Under the pieces are notes generated by a model. The model did not search any database. It saw only the letters and a list, made by a program, of their open reading frames with translations, and had not been told where the DNA came from. The translations under genes and the position numbers were made by a program. From assembly GCA_013696525.1 (NCBI GenBank), contig JACCYK010000272.1, positions 1 through 7,474 on the forward strand: a DNA stretch of 7,474 bases. The letters run 5' to 3'. Within the stretch, counting starts at the first letter, position 1. Every line of letters starts with the position of its first letter. Positions 1 through 5,621 of the stretch are shown here, piece by piece. Source of the stretch: Chloroflexia bacterium (GTDB lineage: Bacteria; Chloroflexota; Chloroflexia; Thermomicrobiales; UBA6265).

Positions 1-78
1 TCCCTGTTCTGGCCAATGTAACCAAGGGTAGGTCGTCCGGCCAGCTAGGAATGTGGAGGGGGCTCGTCTTGTTGAGTC

Positions 79-83
79 GAGGA
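79..83 (+). promoter_or_regulatory. Ribosome binding site GAGGA supporting GTG start at 90
   Basis: GAGGA lies six bases upstream of GTG 90. It is the only well-spaced Shine-Dalgarno-like site among the three candidate starts (51, 90, 168) of the NTF2-like gene, and is the reason 90 was chosen. Confidence 0.4.
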
Positions 84-89
84 TCGTGC

Positions 90-785
90 GTGGTAACGTA
101 TCTACGCCACTTCAGGTATGCCGTTCAGATCTGCCAATCGCTTCGATCTGTACGGCCTGCGTCAGATGTGCGTCGTGTTGGAACCAAGCCGATAGGTGCC
201 TTGTTGATCGGCATGCTGTTCGTCGTGGCGCATCCCGCTGGAATGAACGCGTTGAACTCGGGCATGGCAAGCTCGGCCGCGACAGCGACGGTGAACGCGC
301 CGGATTGTAGCGTGGTTGGGCGTCCTATCGAAGACTTCATGGCCGCTGGGGCAATGGAGGGAGACGCAATTTCGATGCTTCGCGGCACGCCGGTCGCGAC
401 ACCAATTCCCCCCGTGAGCAACACACCGGCAGAGCCGGCAATTGTGGACGCCGTGACCGCGACGATGGAGGAGGTGGTCGCCTGTGTGAACGCGGGTGAT
501 CTGCAACGGATGACGGCCCTTTTCACCGACAACTATTTCTACCGCTTCTTCGGTGGTATCGCTGAGGCGGACGTCCAGCGGCTGGCTACGCCGACGCCGC
601 TCCCCGTGGACCTGCAGACTGAGCTGGTTTCGGTTGATGAGGTGATGGCATTAGACGATGGCAGGGTCAGCGCTATTACACAAGTCGGCGACGCGAGGGC
701 GTTGACCATTTTCGCTCGCGACGGTGATCGCTACCTGGTCGACTATAGCTATGCGCTTGCCGACCCAGCGACACCCGCACCGTAG
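90..785 (+). CDS. Exported NTF2-like (SnoaL-type) domain protein
   Basis: Small exported protein of unknown role. A hydrophobic stretch (IGALLIGMLFVVA, near 192-230) acts as a signal sequence and is followed by a Thr/Pro linker (RGTPVATPIPP). The C-terminal part, from about 430, reads like an NTF2-like fold: a helix with VVACVNAGDLQRMTALFTDN, then strands ending in FARDGDRYLVDYSYAL. This pattern of 'number in pool, then FTD' is typical of secreted NTF2-like proteins in GC-rich bacteria; no catalytic residues can be assigned. The start is uncertain. GTG at 90 has GAGGA at 79-83 with a 6-base spacer. ATG at 51 has AGGA directly adjacent, which is too close. GTG at 168 would give the most typical short signal peptide (RRVGTKPIGALL) but has no ribosome site. 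The frame is open upstream to base 1, so a start outside the window is not excluded. Codon use is visibly less GC-rich than in the neighbours. The stop is TAG at 783-785. Confidence 0.7.
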   Translation: MVTYLRHFRYAVQICQSLRSVRPASDVRRVGTKPIGALLIGMLFVVAHPAGMNALNSGMASSAATATVNAPDCSVVGRPIEDFMAAGAMEGDAISMLRGTPVATPIPPVSNTPAEPAIVDAVTATMEEVVACVNAGDLQRMTALFTDNYFYRFFGGIAEADVQRLATPTPLPVDLQTELVSVDEVMALDDGRVSAITQVGDARALTIFARDGDRYLVDYSYALADPATPAP

Positions 786-805
786 AAGGCACAGCCCCTC
801 AGCGA

Positions 806-832
806 AGCACTCCCGGCAGCGCCGGGAGTGCT
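806..832 (+). terminator. Strong hairpin, probable terminator between convergent genes
   Basis: A perfect 12-bp stem (AGCACTCCCGGC / GCCGGGAGTGCT) closes on a 3-base loop AGC. It starts 21 bases after the stop of the NTF2-like gene and lies between two convergent genes, the usual place for a terminator. No T-run follows on the plus strand (CAAGCG) or on the minus strand, so it is not a canonical intrinsic terminator. It may be a U-less terminator or an mRNA 3'-end stabiliser, and could serve either strand. Confidence 0.6.
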
Positions 833-859
833 CAAGCGTGGCCTTCCGTGGCATCTTTG

Positions 860-879
860 GTGAGGTTGACGGGTAGTTG
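860..879. repeat. Direct repeat copy 1 (20 bp) in convergent intergenic gap
   Basis: GTGAGGTTGACGGGTAGTTG matches the copy at 971-990 in 16 of 20 positions. All four differences are transitions. The two copies are 111 bases apart in the same orientation, between the hairpin at 806-832 and the end of the minus-strand propeller gene. Function unknown. Confidence 0.5.
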
Positions 880-970
880 CTTTACTTCATGCAGACAGAC
901 GAGCATCTTGATGGCCCGTCTGCCGAAATCTCGGTCTCGCCCGCGAACAGAACTACCACATCGTCGCTCC

Positions 971-990
971 GTGAGGTCAATGGGTAGCTG
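971..990. repeat. Direct repeat copy 2 (20 bp) in convergent intergenic gap
   Basis: GTGAGGTCAATGGGTAGCTG is the partner of the copy at 860-879. It ends 12 bases before the stop end of the minus-strand propeller gene, so it would lie just downstream of that gene's stop codon in the transcript. The reverse complements read QLPIDLT and QLPVNLT in one frame, which could mean decayed coding sequence or chance. Confidence 0.5.
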
Positions 991-1002
991 AAAAGGTAAT
1001 CG

Positions 1003-2391
1003 CTACTCCGTCCGGGCGCCGCGCAGGGAGCGGACTTCGGTCGAGACGTTGCTGCCTTGCTCGCCGTAGAGGTAGGCGACCCAGAGTTGGCCGTCGGCGC
1101 TCGCGGTGGCGGCGGCACGGACTTGGAGGCCGCTTTCGGCCGGGGTCAGGATTTGCATCGGATAGGGGCCGCCGCTGTCCGGCCGCACCATCAGGGCGCC
1201 GATCTTGACCGCCCGGTCGCGGCCCGCGTTGAACACCACGTACGAGGTGCCGTCCGGGCCCATCGCCAGGGTCGGCAAATAGCCGAAGTCACCCGAATTA
1301 ATCGGCTGGTCGGCGCCCCACTCGGTCGTGCCCGCCGGCAGCTTGCGCAGGTAGATGTCGGTGCTGTTGCGGTTGTAGCGGCTGTAGAGCAGCATCACGC
1401 CCCCGGTGGGGTCGGTTTTGGCATCGATCTGGCGGCCGCCGACCTCGCGCCGGTCCGGCTCCAGCAGCGGCGCCGGCGTCGCCCAGCCGCTTGGGTCCGC
1501 GATCGGCCGAGTGCTCCAGTCGACCCGGACGGCGGTCAGCATGTCCTCGGGGTTGCTTCCTTTATACGCCGACCACACCGCCACCAGGCGGTCACCATCC
1601 ACCGCCAGGTGCGGCCAGCCGACGTTGAGATCGGGCTCCAGCCGGGTCCCGAGCGGGACCGGCGCCGTCCAGACGCCATCGACCAGATCGCTGCCGAAGA
1701 GGTCGGCGTTCGCCGGCATCGCTCCCCGCGCCTCCGGCGAGAGGGAGCGTTGGTCGCGCCAGATCAGGTGCAGCGCGTCGTTGGCGCCGACCGCGAGCGA
1801 GGGCATCATCTGGTGCCCGGCATTGGGATCGGGGGCGACGGCGACCGGCTCCGCCCAGGCCCCCTCGGGTGTGGTCCGGCTATAGAGCAGGGTGCTGATC
1901 GAGCTGTCGGCGTCGGCCGCCCGGTCGGAGTAGACAACATGGACGACGCCGGTCGAATCGACGGCGACGGCCGGCCCAAACTGGATCGTCCCGCCCGGCA
2001 TCGCGGTCGCCGGCAGCCAGACGTGCGCGCTCGGGTCGAACCGGGAGGCGTACAGGCGGCGCGGCCCGAAGCCCTCCGCTAGCCGCGCCTGGGCGCTAAA
2101 GAAGACCCAGGCGCCGCCGTCCGGCGTCGTCCGCAGCACCGGCAGCCAATCGAACCAGACGTTATACGGAACGACCAGGCCGTCGTGCTCCAAGCGGAGC
2201 ACGTCTAAGCTCGGTTGCGGCAGCGTGACCTCGGGCAGCGAGGCCGGGGTCGCCGCCGGTGTCGCTGCCGGCGTCGCCGGGGTGGCTGGCGGCGTAGCTG
2301 GTGGCTCTTGCCCGCGCCCCGTCCCGGCCGGGCCGGTGAGGAGGGTCAGACCGATCAGCAGGCCGGCAAGAACGCCTCGTCCGCCGCGCAT
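1003..2391 (-). CDS. Exported seven-repeat beta-propeller protein
   Basis: A 462-residue exported protein, probably a beta-propeller of the broad sialidase/BNR-like superfamily; ligand or substrate unknown. Residues 1-27 form a signal peptide (MRGGRGVLAGLLIGLTLLTG, then ending GRG before QEPP), and 28-53 are an Ala/Thr/Pro linker of ATP repeats. After it, seven copies of a blade-like strand pattern occur: PDGGAWVFF (90), STGVVHVVY (146), ANDALHLIW (203), DGDRLVAVW (265), PTGGVMLLY (328), PDGTSYVVF (379) and ADGQLWVAY (432). The spacing is 51 to 63 residues, as expected for seven four-stranded blades. The Asp-box SxDxGxTW of true sialidases is not seen and there is no cysteine, so enzymatic activity is not supported. 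The start at 2391 has AAAGGA six bases upstream and sits directly before the signal peptide; the frame stays open upstream to 3162 only because of GC bias. It is probably co-transcribed with the cupin gene 95 bases upstream. Confidence 0.85.
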   Translation of the reverse strand: MRGGRGVLAGLLIGLTLLTGPAGTGRGQEPPATPPATPATPAATPAATPASLPEVTLPQPSLDVLRLEHDGLVVPYNVWFDWLPVLRTTPDGGAWVFFSAQARLAEGFGPRRLYASRFDPSAHVWLPATAMPGGTIQFGPAVAVDSTGVVHVVYSDRAADADSSISTLLYSRTTPEGAWAEPVAVAPDPNAGHQMMPSLAVGANDALHLIWRDQRSLSPEARGAMPANADLFGSDLVDGVWTAPVPLGTRLEPDLNVGWPHLAVDGDRLVAVWSAYKGSNPEDMLTAVRVDWSTRPIADPSGWATPAPLLEPDRREVGGRQIDAKTDPTGGVMLLYSRYNRNSTDIYLRKLPAGTTEWGADQPINSGDFGYLPTLAMGPDGTSYVVFNAGRDRAVKIGALMVRPDSGGPYPMQILTPAESGLQVRAAATASADGQLWVAYLYGEQGSNVSTEVRSLRGARTE

Positions 2392-2397
2392 CCAGGA

Positions 2398-2403
2398 TCC
2401 TTT
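2398..2403 (-). promoter_or_regulatory. Ribosome binding site AAAGGA of the propeller gene
   Basis: On the minus strand AAAGGA is six bases upstream of the ATG at 2391. It fixes the start against a much longer upstream open frame in the same register that overlaps the cupin gene. Confidence 0.65.
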
Positions 2404-2417
2404 CGCGTGGTCCGGCC

Positions 2418-2440
2418 GTCCGGTTCCCCGGCAGCCGGAC
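2418..2440 (-). other. Inverted repeat in the cupin-propeller intergenic gap
   Basis: GTCCGG and CCGGAC form a 6-bp stem around 11 bases in the 95-base gap between the two minus-strand genes. It could be a processing or attenuation hairpin, but such short GC-rich stems arise easily by chance at this composition. No T-run follows it. Confidence 0.25.
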
Positions 2441-2486
2441 CCGATAGCAGATGGGGGAGCATACCCTACTTTGGCGATGATCCGGG

Positions 2487-3674
2487 CTACGGCGCCGGAT
2501 CGAGGAAATTCTCGGCGATGAAACCGGTCACCGCCGGGTCGTCCGTCGCCTGGATCGGCAGCCAGAGGATGCCGTCGCCTTCGACCGCCTCGCCGGTGAT
2601 GATGATCTCGCGCCCGGCATTCAGCTCGGCCACCACCTCGCCCGTGGTCGATGGCGTGGCGCGGAGCCGGACCCCGGCCTCGTTGACCACGGCATCGGCC
2701 ACCGCCGGCCCGGCGGCTGGGGTGGGCTGACCGGTGGCGGGCTGCCCCGGTGCTTGCCCCGGCGCGGGGATGGCGCCGCCGGCATTGAGCACCGAGAACC
2801 GGACCAGGACCAGGACGCCGTCCGCTTCCGGCCGCGGCACCTCGTTCATGCCGCCGGGGAAGAAGACCGCGTCGCCCGGGCTCAGGATGTACGGCACGCC
2901 GGGGGTCGCCACCGCCAGTGGTCCGCTGTTGCCGCGTGAGAGCTGGAATTGGCCGTCGACCAGGGCAAAGCCGAACCGGCCCAGCTCGACCGAGAGGATG
3001 ACCGGGCCGCCGCGGGCCGGGATCGCTTCGCCCGGCGCCAGCACCAACCGGTCGAGGATGACGGCGAAGGGCGGCTCCGGCCAGCCTGGCGCCACCGCAT
3101 CGCCCAAGATCTCCGAGGTGACGCCGGCCATCGCCTCCGGCCCCGGCGTCCCTTCGATCCATTCCGAGCTGGGCGGCCGGCCGCTGCCGGCAGGCAGGAT
3201 CACCGCCGTCATCACCGAGACCGGGTCCTGGCTGAGATTCGAGAAGCTCAGCGGCACCTCGGCCGGGTAGACGATCTGATCGCCCGCCACCAGGTCGAAC
3301 TCCTGGCCGATCGGCGGCACCCGCGGCGCTTGGGGCGTGCCCGCCACCGTCGCCTGGGCGATGACGACCTCGCCCTCGACCCGAACCGTGAGGACGCCGT
3401 TCTCGACCCGGCCAAACTCCGGGCCGGGGTGGGTATGCAGCGGCACGCTGGCGCCGGGCTGAAGGATGATCCGCACGATGCGGACAAAGGCGGGAGCCGG
3501 CGGCAGGTCTTGCAGGATGGCCTGGAACAGGTTTTCCCGGATCGGCCCGGCGCCCGCGGCCGGCGGCGTCACCGCCGGCTCCTGCGCCCTGGTCTGTGGC
3601 CGCGGGGCGACGATGGCGCCAAGCAGGAACAGCGCGGCCAGGAAGGCGATCCAGCGTGGTGCCAAGCGTCCCAT
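2487..3674 (-). CDS. Exported double-cupin protein with C-terminal SH3b domain
   Basis: A 395-residue exported protein. Residues 1-30 are a signal peptide (WIAFLAALFLLGAIVAP core, then TRA before QEPAVTPP). Residues about 62-160 are a cupin whose motif 1 fits exactly: G74, H80, H82, E86 and G93 (HTHPGPEFGRVENG). Motif 2 (GDQIVYPAEVPLSFSN, 131-146) has Leu142 where the metal-ligand His belongs. Residues about 205-297 look like a second cupin (LVLAPGEAIPARGGP; PGDAVFFPGG) without metal-binding histidines. A Pro/Gly/Gln linker (303-323) leads to a bacterial SH3b domain at 326-395 (VRLRATPSTTGEVVAELNAG, with W371 and GFIAENFL), a fold that often binds cell wall or peptide ligands. Any enzyme activity is unproven; a sensor or sugar/metal-binding role is as likely. 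ATG 3674 was chosen because it begins the signal peptide; its Shine-Dalgarno (GAGGT, 13 bases upstream) is distant. It is the first gene of a probable two-gene unit. Confidence 0.85.
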   Translation of the reverse strand: MGRLAPRWIAFLAALFLLGAIVAPRPQTRAQEPAVTPPAAGAGPIRENLFQAILQDLPPAPAFVRIVRIILQPGASVPLHTHPGPEFGRVENGVLTVRVEGEVVIAQATVAGTPQAPRVPPIGQEFDLVAGDQIVYPAEVPLSFSNLSQDPVSVMTAVILPAGSGRPPSSEWIEGTPGPEAMAGVTSEILGDAVAPGWPEPPFAVILDRLVLAPGEAIPARGGPVILSVELGRFGFALVDGQFQLSRGNSGPLAVATPGVPYILSPGDAVFFPGGMNEVPRPEADGVLVLVRFSVLNAGGAIPAPGQAPGQPATGQPTPAAGPAVADAVVNEAGVRLRATPSTTGEVVAELNAGREIIITGEAVEGDGILWLPIQATDDPAVTGFIAENFLDPAP

Positions 3675-3698
3675 GTGGTTCTGTCTTACCTCGTCCAA

Positions 3699-3716
3699 GC
3701 TCGCCCCGGGGCGAGC
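3699..3716. promoter_or_regulatory. Perfect 18-bp palindrome upstream of the cupin gene
   Basis: GCTCGCCCC/GGGGCGAGC is a gapless 18-bp palindrome beginning 25 bases upstream of the cupin ATG. It overlaps a second inverted repeat (CGAGCCA, 4 bases, TGGCTCG; 3712-3729). It could be an operator for a dimeric regulator or a leader hairpin sequestering the ribosome site. Role is inferred from position and symmetry only. Confidence 0.4.
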
Positions 3717-3729
3717 CAGTGGTGGCTCG
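3712..3729. repeat. Overlapping inverted repeat CGAGCCA/TGGCTCG
   Basis: A 7-bp inverted repeat with a 4-base loop GTGG shares its left arm with the palindrome at 3699-3716. The two structures are mutually exclusive in RNA, so alternative pairing is possible. Another GGCTCG-like half-site follows at about 3739-3744. Confidence 0.35.
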
Positions 3730-3751
3730 GGCGGCGCGGGCTCGTCATCAT

Positions 3752-3771
3752 GCCGCGGTTCGCGCCGCGGC
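3752..3771. repeat. Inverted repeat GCCGCGG/CCGCGGC
   Basis: A 7-bp stem with a 6-base loop TTCGCG in the divergent intergenic region. CCGCGG is itself palindromic, so this may be chance in GC-rich DNA. Confidence 0.3.
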
Positions 3772-3956
3772 CGTCCAGGGGCGACCACGACGATGGCCTA
3801 CTGTACGCCGCCCGCGCCGCCGCTGCCAACCGGCCCCGGTTTCCTCTGACGCGCGAGGGCGCCGCGTGGTGTCGCGACACCCGCGCCCCGCTCATGCGTT
3901 ATCACTTGTGAGGACCGTGGTGGATTCGCCGTGGCCAGAACGAATATGTCTTGTCT

Positions 3957-3982
3957 TCTGGGCGAGTGATGGCTCGCCCAGA
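3957..3982 (+). promoter_or_regulatory. Perfect 10-bp hairpin in leader of the DUF4352-like gene
   Basis: TCTGGGCGAG and CTCGCCCAGA pair perfectly around the loop TGATGG. The hairpin ends 11 bases before the Shine-Dalgarno AGGAGGT of the gene at 4007. It carries the same GGGCGAG/CTCGCCC half-site as the palindrome at 3699-3716, in the everted arrangement. It may be an operator, an mRNA 5' stabiliser, or a terminator of an upstream transcript; no T-run longer than TTT follows it. Confidence 0.5.
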
Positions 3983-3993
3983 CGTTTCAGACC

Positions 3994-4000
3994 AGGAGGT
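3994..4000 (+). promoter_or_regulatory. Strong ribosome binding site AGGAGGT
   Basis: A consensus AGGAGGT sits six bases before ATG 4007. It decides this start over the open frame extending upstream to 3596 and predicts efficient translation. Confidence 0.85.
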
Positions 4001-4006
4001 CGTGCG

Positions 4007-5185
4007 ATGCGCCGGGAACGAGTTGGGCTGGTGGCGTTGGCCGCCGTCCTCCTGGCCGCGCTGGTGATGATCCCGTTGCGCTCCGGCCCGGCGTCCTTCA
4101 GTGCCGCGCAGGAAGCGGGCACGCCGCCGGCGGAACCGCCAAGCGTCGAAGCCTTGCAAACCCAAATCGCCGTCTTGGAGGCCGAGCTGGCGTTGGTGGG
4201 CGGGGTCGAGCTCGAGCTGATTCGTGGCCGTCTCGGCGGCTCGCGGGCCAGCTTCGATGCCGCCTACGGGGCGCCGGTGGGCTATGTCGATGCCGAGGGG
4301 AACGACTCCCCCGATCCGCCATTGGAAGGGGACCCGGCCCAACTCATCTACGACGCGGCGGACATCGGCGAGGTGACGGCCACCTTCACCGACGGCCGGG
4401 CCACCCACCTGACGGTGACGCCGCCGGGCTCGGCCGCCCAGTTGCTGCCAGGGCTCGGCGAGACGTATTGGACGCTGGAAGAGGCGAACGCGATCGGGAG
4501 TCGGTTCTCCCCGGCCGACGCCAGCGCCGGCACCCTGATCTCGGAGCAGACCGCGCCCGCCGCCGGGGTCGAGCTGGCCGTGCAAGCGTCGAGCGCGGCC
4601 CTGGCCGCCCTCTTCCCCCAAGTCGCGGACGGCGGTTGCGGCCCGGTGGCCGAGGCCGGCACCTTCACCGCGACCTTGCGCTTCTCCTCGGCCGAGCAGA
4701 TCTCGGCCGTGACCTACGCCACTGGTGGCGCTGCCGCCGGCAGCGCCGTGGGCAGCCTGGCGGCGACCATCCCAACCGAGCCCGGCCGGGGCCGGGCCGA
4801 CCGCGGCGGCAATGCCAACGTCACCAGCAGCCTCGGCGGCCGGGTCACGGCCAACGGCGTCCAGGTGGAGGCGTTCCAGATCCGGCCCGATGCCGACGGG
4901 GTGGCGGCGCCGGCGGCGGACCAGGTCTTGACCGCGATCGATGTCGCGATCACGAACAACACCAACCACAACGTGACGTATGACCTGCCCGATTTCGTCC
5001 TGGTCGATAGCGAGGGCCGAGAGGTGGCCGCGATCTGCGGCGGCCTCGATCCGGCGATTACGTTGGGCGAGCTGGCGCCGGGCGAATCGATCGCGGGCTG
5101 GGTCACGTTCCAGGCCCCGGCCGACTTTGTGCCGGTCCGGTTCGTCTTCCTGGTCGATAACGCGCGGATCGGGTTCAACCTGTGA
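4007..5185 (+). CDS. Exported protein with coiled-coil and DUF4352-like C-terminal domain
   Basis: A 392-residue exported protein of unknown function. Residues 1-34 form a signal peptide (MRRERVGLVALAAVLLAALV, ending SAA before QEAGTPP). A Pro-rich linker leads to a short heptad-like helix at 46-64 (VEALQTQIAVLEAELALVG). Residues about 75-255 are an unrecognised region with strand-rich segments (GRATHLTVTP; TFTATLRFSSAEQISAVTYA). Residues about 278-392 resemble the Ig-like DUF4352 family: GGRVTANGVQVEAFQI, TAIDVAITNNTNHNVTYDL, FVLVDSEGREV, and GELAPGESIAGWVTFQAP followed by a closing strand. Such domains usually sit on extracellular lipoproteins or exported proteins and may mediate ligand or protein contacts. 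There is no lipobox cysteine near the signal peptide; the only cysteines are C211 and C344. The start is fixed by AGGAGGT at 3994-4000. It is transcribed away from the cupin gene, with its own leader hairpin. Confidence 0.85.
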   Translation: MRRERVGLVALAAVLLAALVMIPLRSGPASFSAAQEAGTPPAEPPSVEALQTQIAVLEAELALVGGVELELIRGRLGGSRASFDAAYGAPVGYVDAEGNDSPDPPLEGDPAQLIYDAADIGEVTATFTDGRATHLTVTPPGSAAQLLPGLGETYWTLEEANAIGSRFSPADASAGTLISEQTAPAAGVELAVQASSAALAALFPQVADGGCGPVAEAGTFTATLRFSSAEQISAVTYATGGAAAGSAVGSLAATIPTEPGRGRADRGGNANVTSSLGGRVTANGVQVEAFQIRPDADGVAAPAADQVLTAIDVAITNNTNHNVTYDLPDFVLVDSEGREVAAICGGLDPAITLGELAPGESIAGWVTFQAPADFVPVRFVFLVDNARIGFNL

Positions 5186-5352
5186 TCGCGATGACAGCCA
5201 GGCACGGCGAGTCGTTCGGGAGCGGACCAGGCGATGTGAACGTACAGAGGATTTGGGTAGGCAAGTGCTTCGCCAGACGTATGCTAGGCCCGCCGAAGTC
5301 GATTTCTTCGAGGTTGACGGCCGAAAGCTCGATAGAAATGGTGTGATGGGTG

Positions 5353-5381
5353 GTGACAAGCGTGGCACGGTCTGGTAGGAT
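5353..5381 (+). promoter_or_regulatory. Candidate sigma-70 promoter, GTGACA-17-TAGGAT
   Basis: GTGACA (5353-5358) matches TTGACA in five of six positions. TAGGAT (5376-5381) matches TATAAT in four of six, with the important T1, A2 and T6 kept. The spacer is exactly 17 bases. Transcription would start near 5388 and give a leader of about 230 bases before ATG 5622. Confidence 0.45.
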
Positions 5382-5602
5382 GCCAACACGAGCGACCCGG
5401 AGTTCGGGACGCTTCGTCGCGGTTCGCCGCGCCGGGGCGGCCCGGGGTCAGGGTCGGTCGTACATCACGGCGTGTGACCAGCGGCCGCGAGACTGGGGCT
5501 AGAAGGGGCAGCTCCATCTCATCCGCGCACGAGAAGGAGTCGCTCAGACTCGCGAAACGAACGGCCCGTAGCGTTCGGGAAGCGCTGGTGGTCACATGGT
5601 CC

Positions 5603-5618
5603 GGAGGGGGAGAAGGGG
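5603..5618 (+). promoter_or_regulatory. Purine-rich ribosome binding region of the repeat-protein gene
   Basis: The stretch GGAGGGGGAGAAGGGG precedes ATG 5622. GGAGG at 5603-5607 is 14 bases away and GAAGGGG is 3 bases away, so pairing could slide. Together with the signal peptide that follows, it supports the plus-strand start. Confidence 0.6.
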
Positions 5619-5621
5619 AAC

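Larger units (their letters stand above)
3675..4006. other. Divergent intergenic region with several inverted repeats
   Basis: This stretch of 332 bases separates the divergent cupin and DUF4352-like genes. No coding sequence was supported: the frames that run through it lack ribosome sites and join signal peptides internally. It holds palindromes near the cupin start (3699-3729), a GCCGCGG/CCGCGGC repeat (3752-3771) and a hairpin next to the plus-strand gene (3957-3982). It must contain both promoters, but no convincing -35/-10 pair was found by eye on either strand. The short patch near 3896-3950 is lower in GC than its surroundings and is the likeliest promoter zone. Confidence 0.5.
5186..5621. 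other. Intergenic region of about 436 bases, likely promoter and leader of the repeat-protein gene
   Basis: No gene is supported here. Frames on both strands are short, lack ribosome sites, or run into the signal peptide of the next gene in a wrong register. The only good signal is the sigma-70-like promoter at 5353-5381, which would leave a leader of roughly 230 bases. The leader has scattered short GC-rich repeats but no hairpin that stands out. GC content is lower than in the flanking genes. No clear terminator follows the stop at 5185. Confidence 0.5.

Noticed and set aside
9..44. Inverted repeat CTGGCC/GGCCAG before the first gene
   Set aside because: Only six base pairs around 24 bases; likely chance at this composition.
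1057..2082. 341-codon plus-strand frame opposite the propeller gene
   Set aside because: Arg/Asp/His-rich mirror of the propeller codons, with no ribosome site and no domain.
2392..3162. Upstream extension of the propeller frame by 257 codons (minus strand)
   Set aside because: It overlaps the cupin gene in another register, is Arg/Gly-rich like a GC shadow, and the signal peptide and AAAGGA site place the start at 2391.
2949..3911. 320-codon plus-strand frame opposite the cupin gene
   Set aside because: Low-complexity Arg/His/Asp composition, opposite a gene with clear cupin and SH3b motifs.
3942..3947. Possible -10 element GAATAT for the gene at 4007
   Set aside because: No acceptable -35 hexamer at 16 to 18 bases upstream.
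3596..4006. Upstream extension of the DUF4352-like frame by 137 codons
   Set aside because: It would bury the signal peptide inside the protein and overlap the start of the divergent cupin gene; AGGAGGT at 3994-4000 fixes the start at 4007.
3902..5389. 495-codon antisense frame opposite the DUF4352-like gene
   Set aside because: Its translation is Arg/Gly/His-rich without a recognisable domain, it lies fully opposite a gene with signal peptide and strong ribosome site, and it is expected from high GC.
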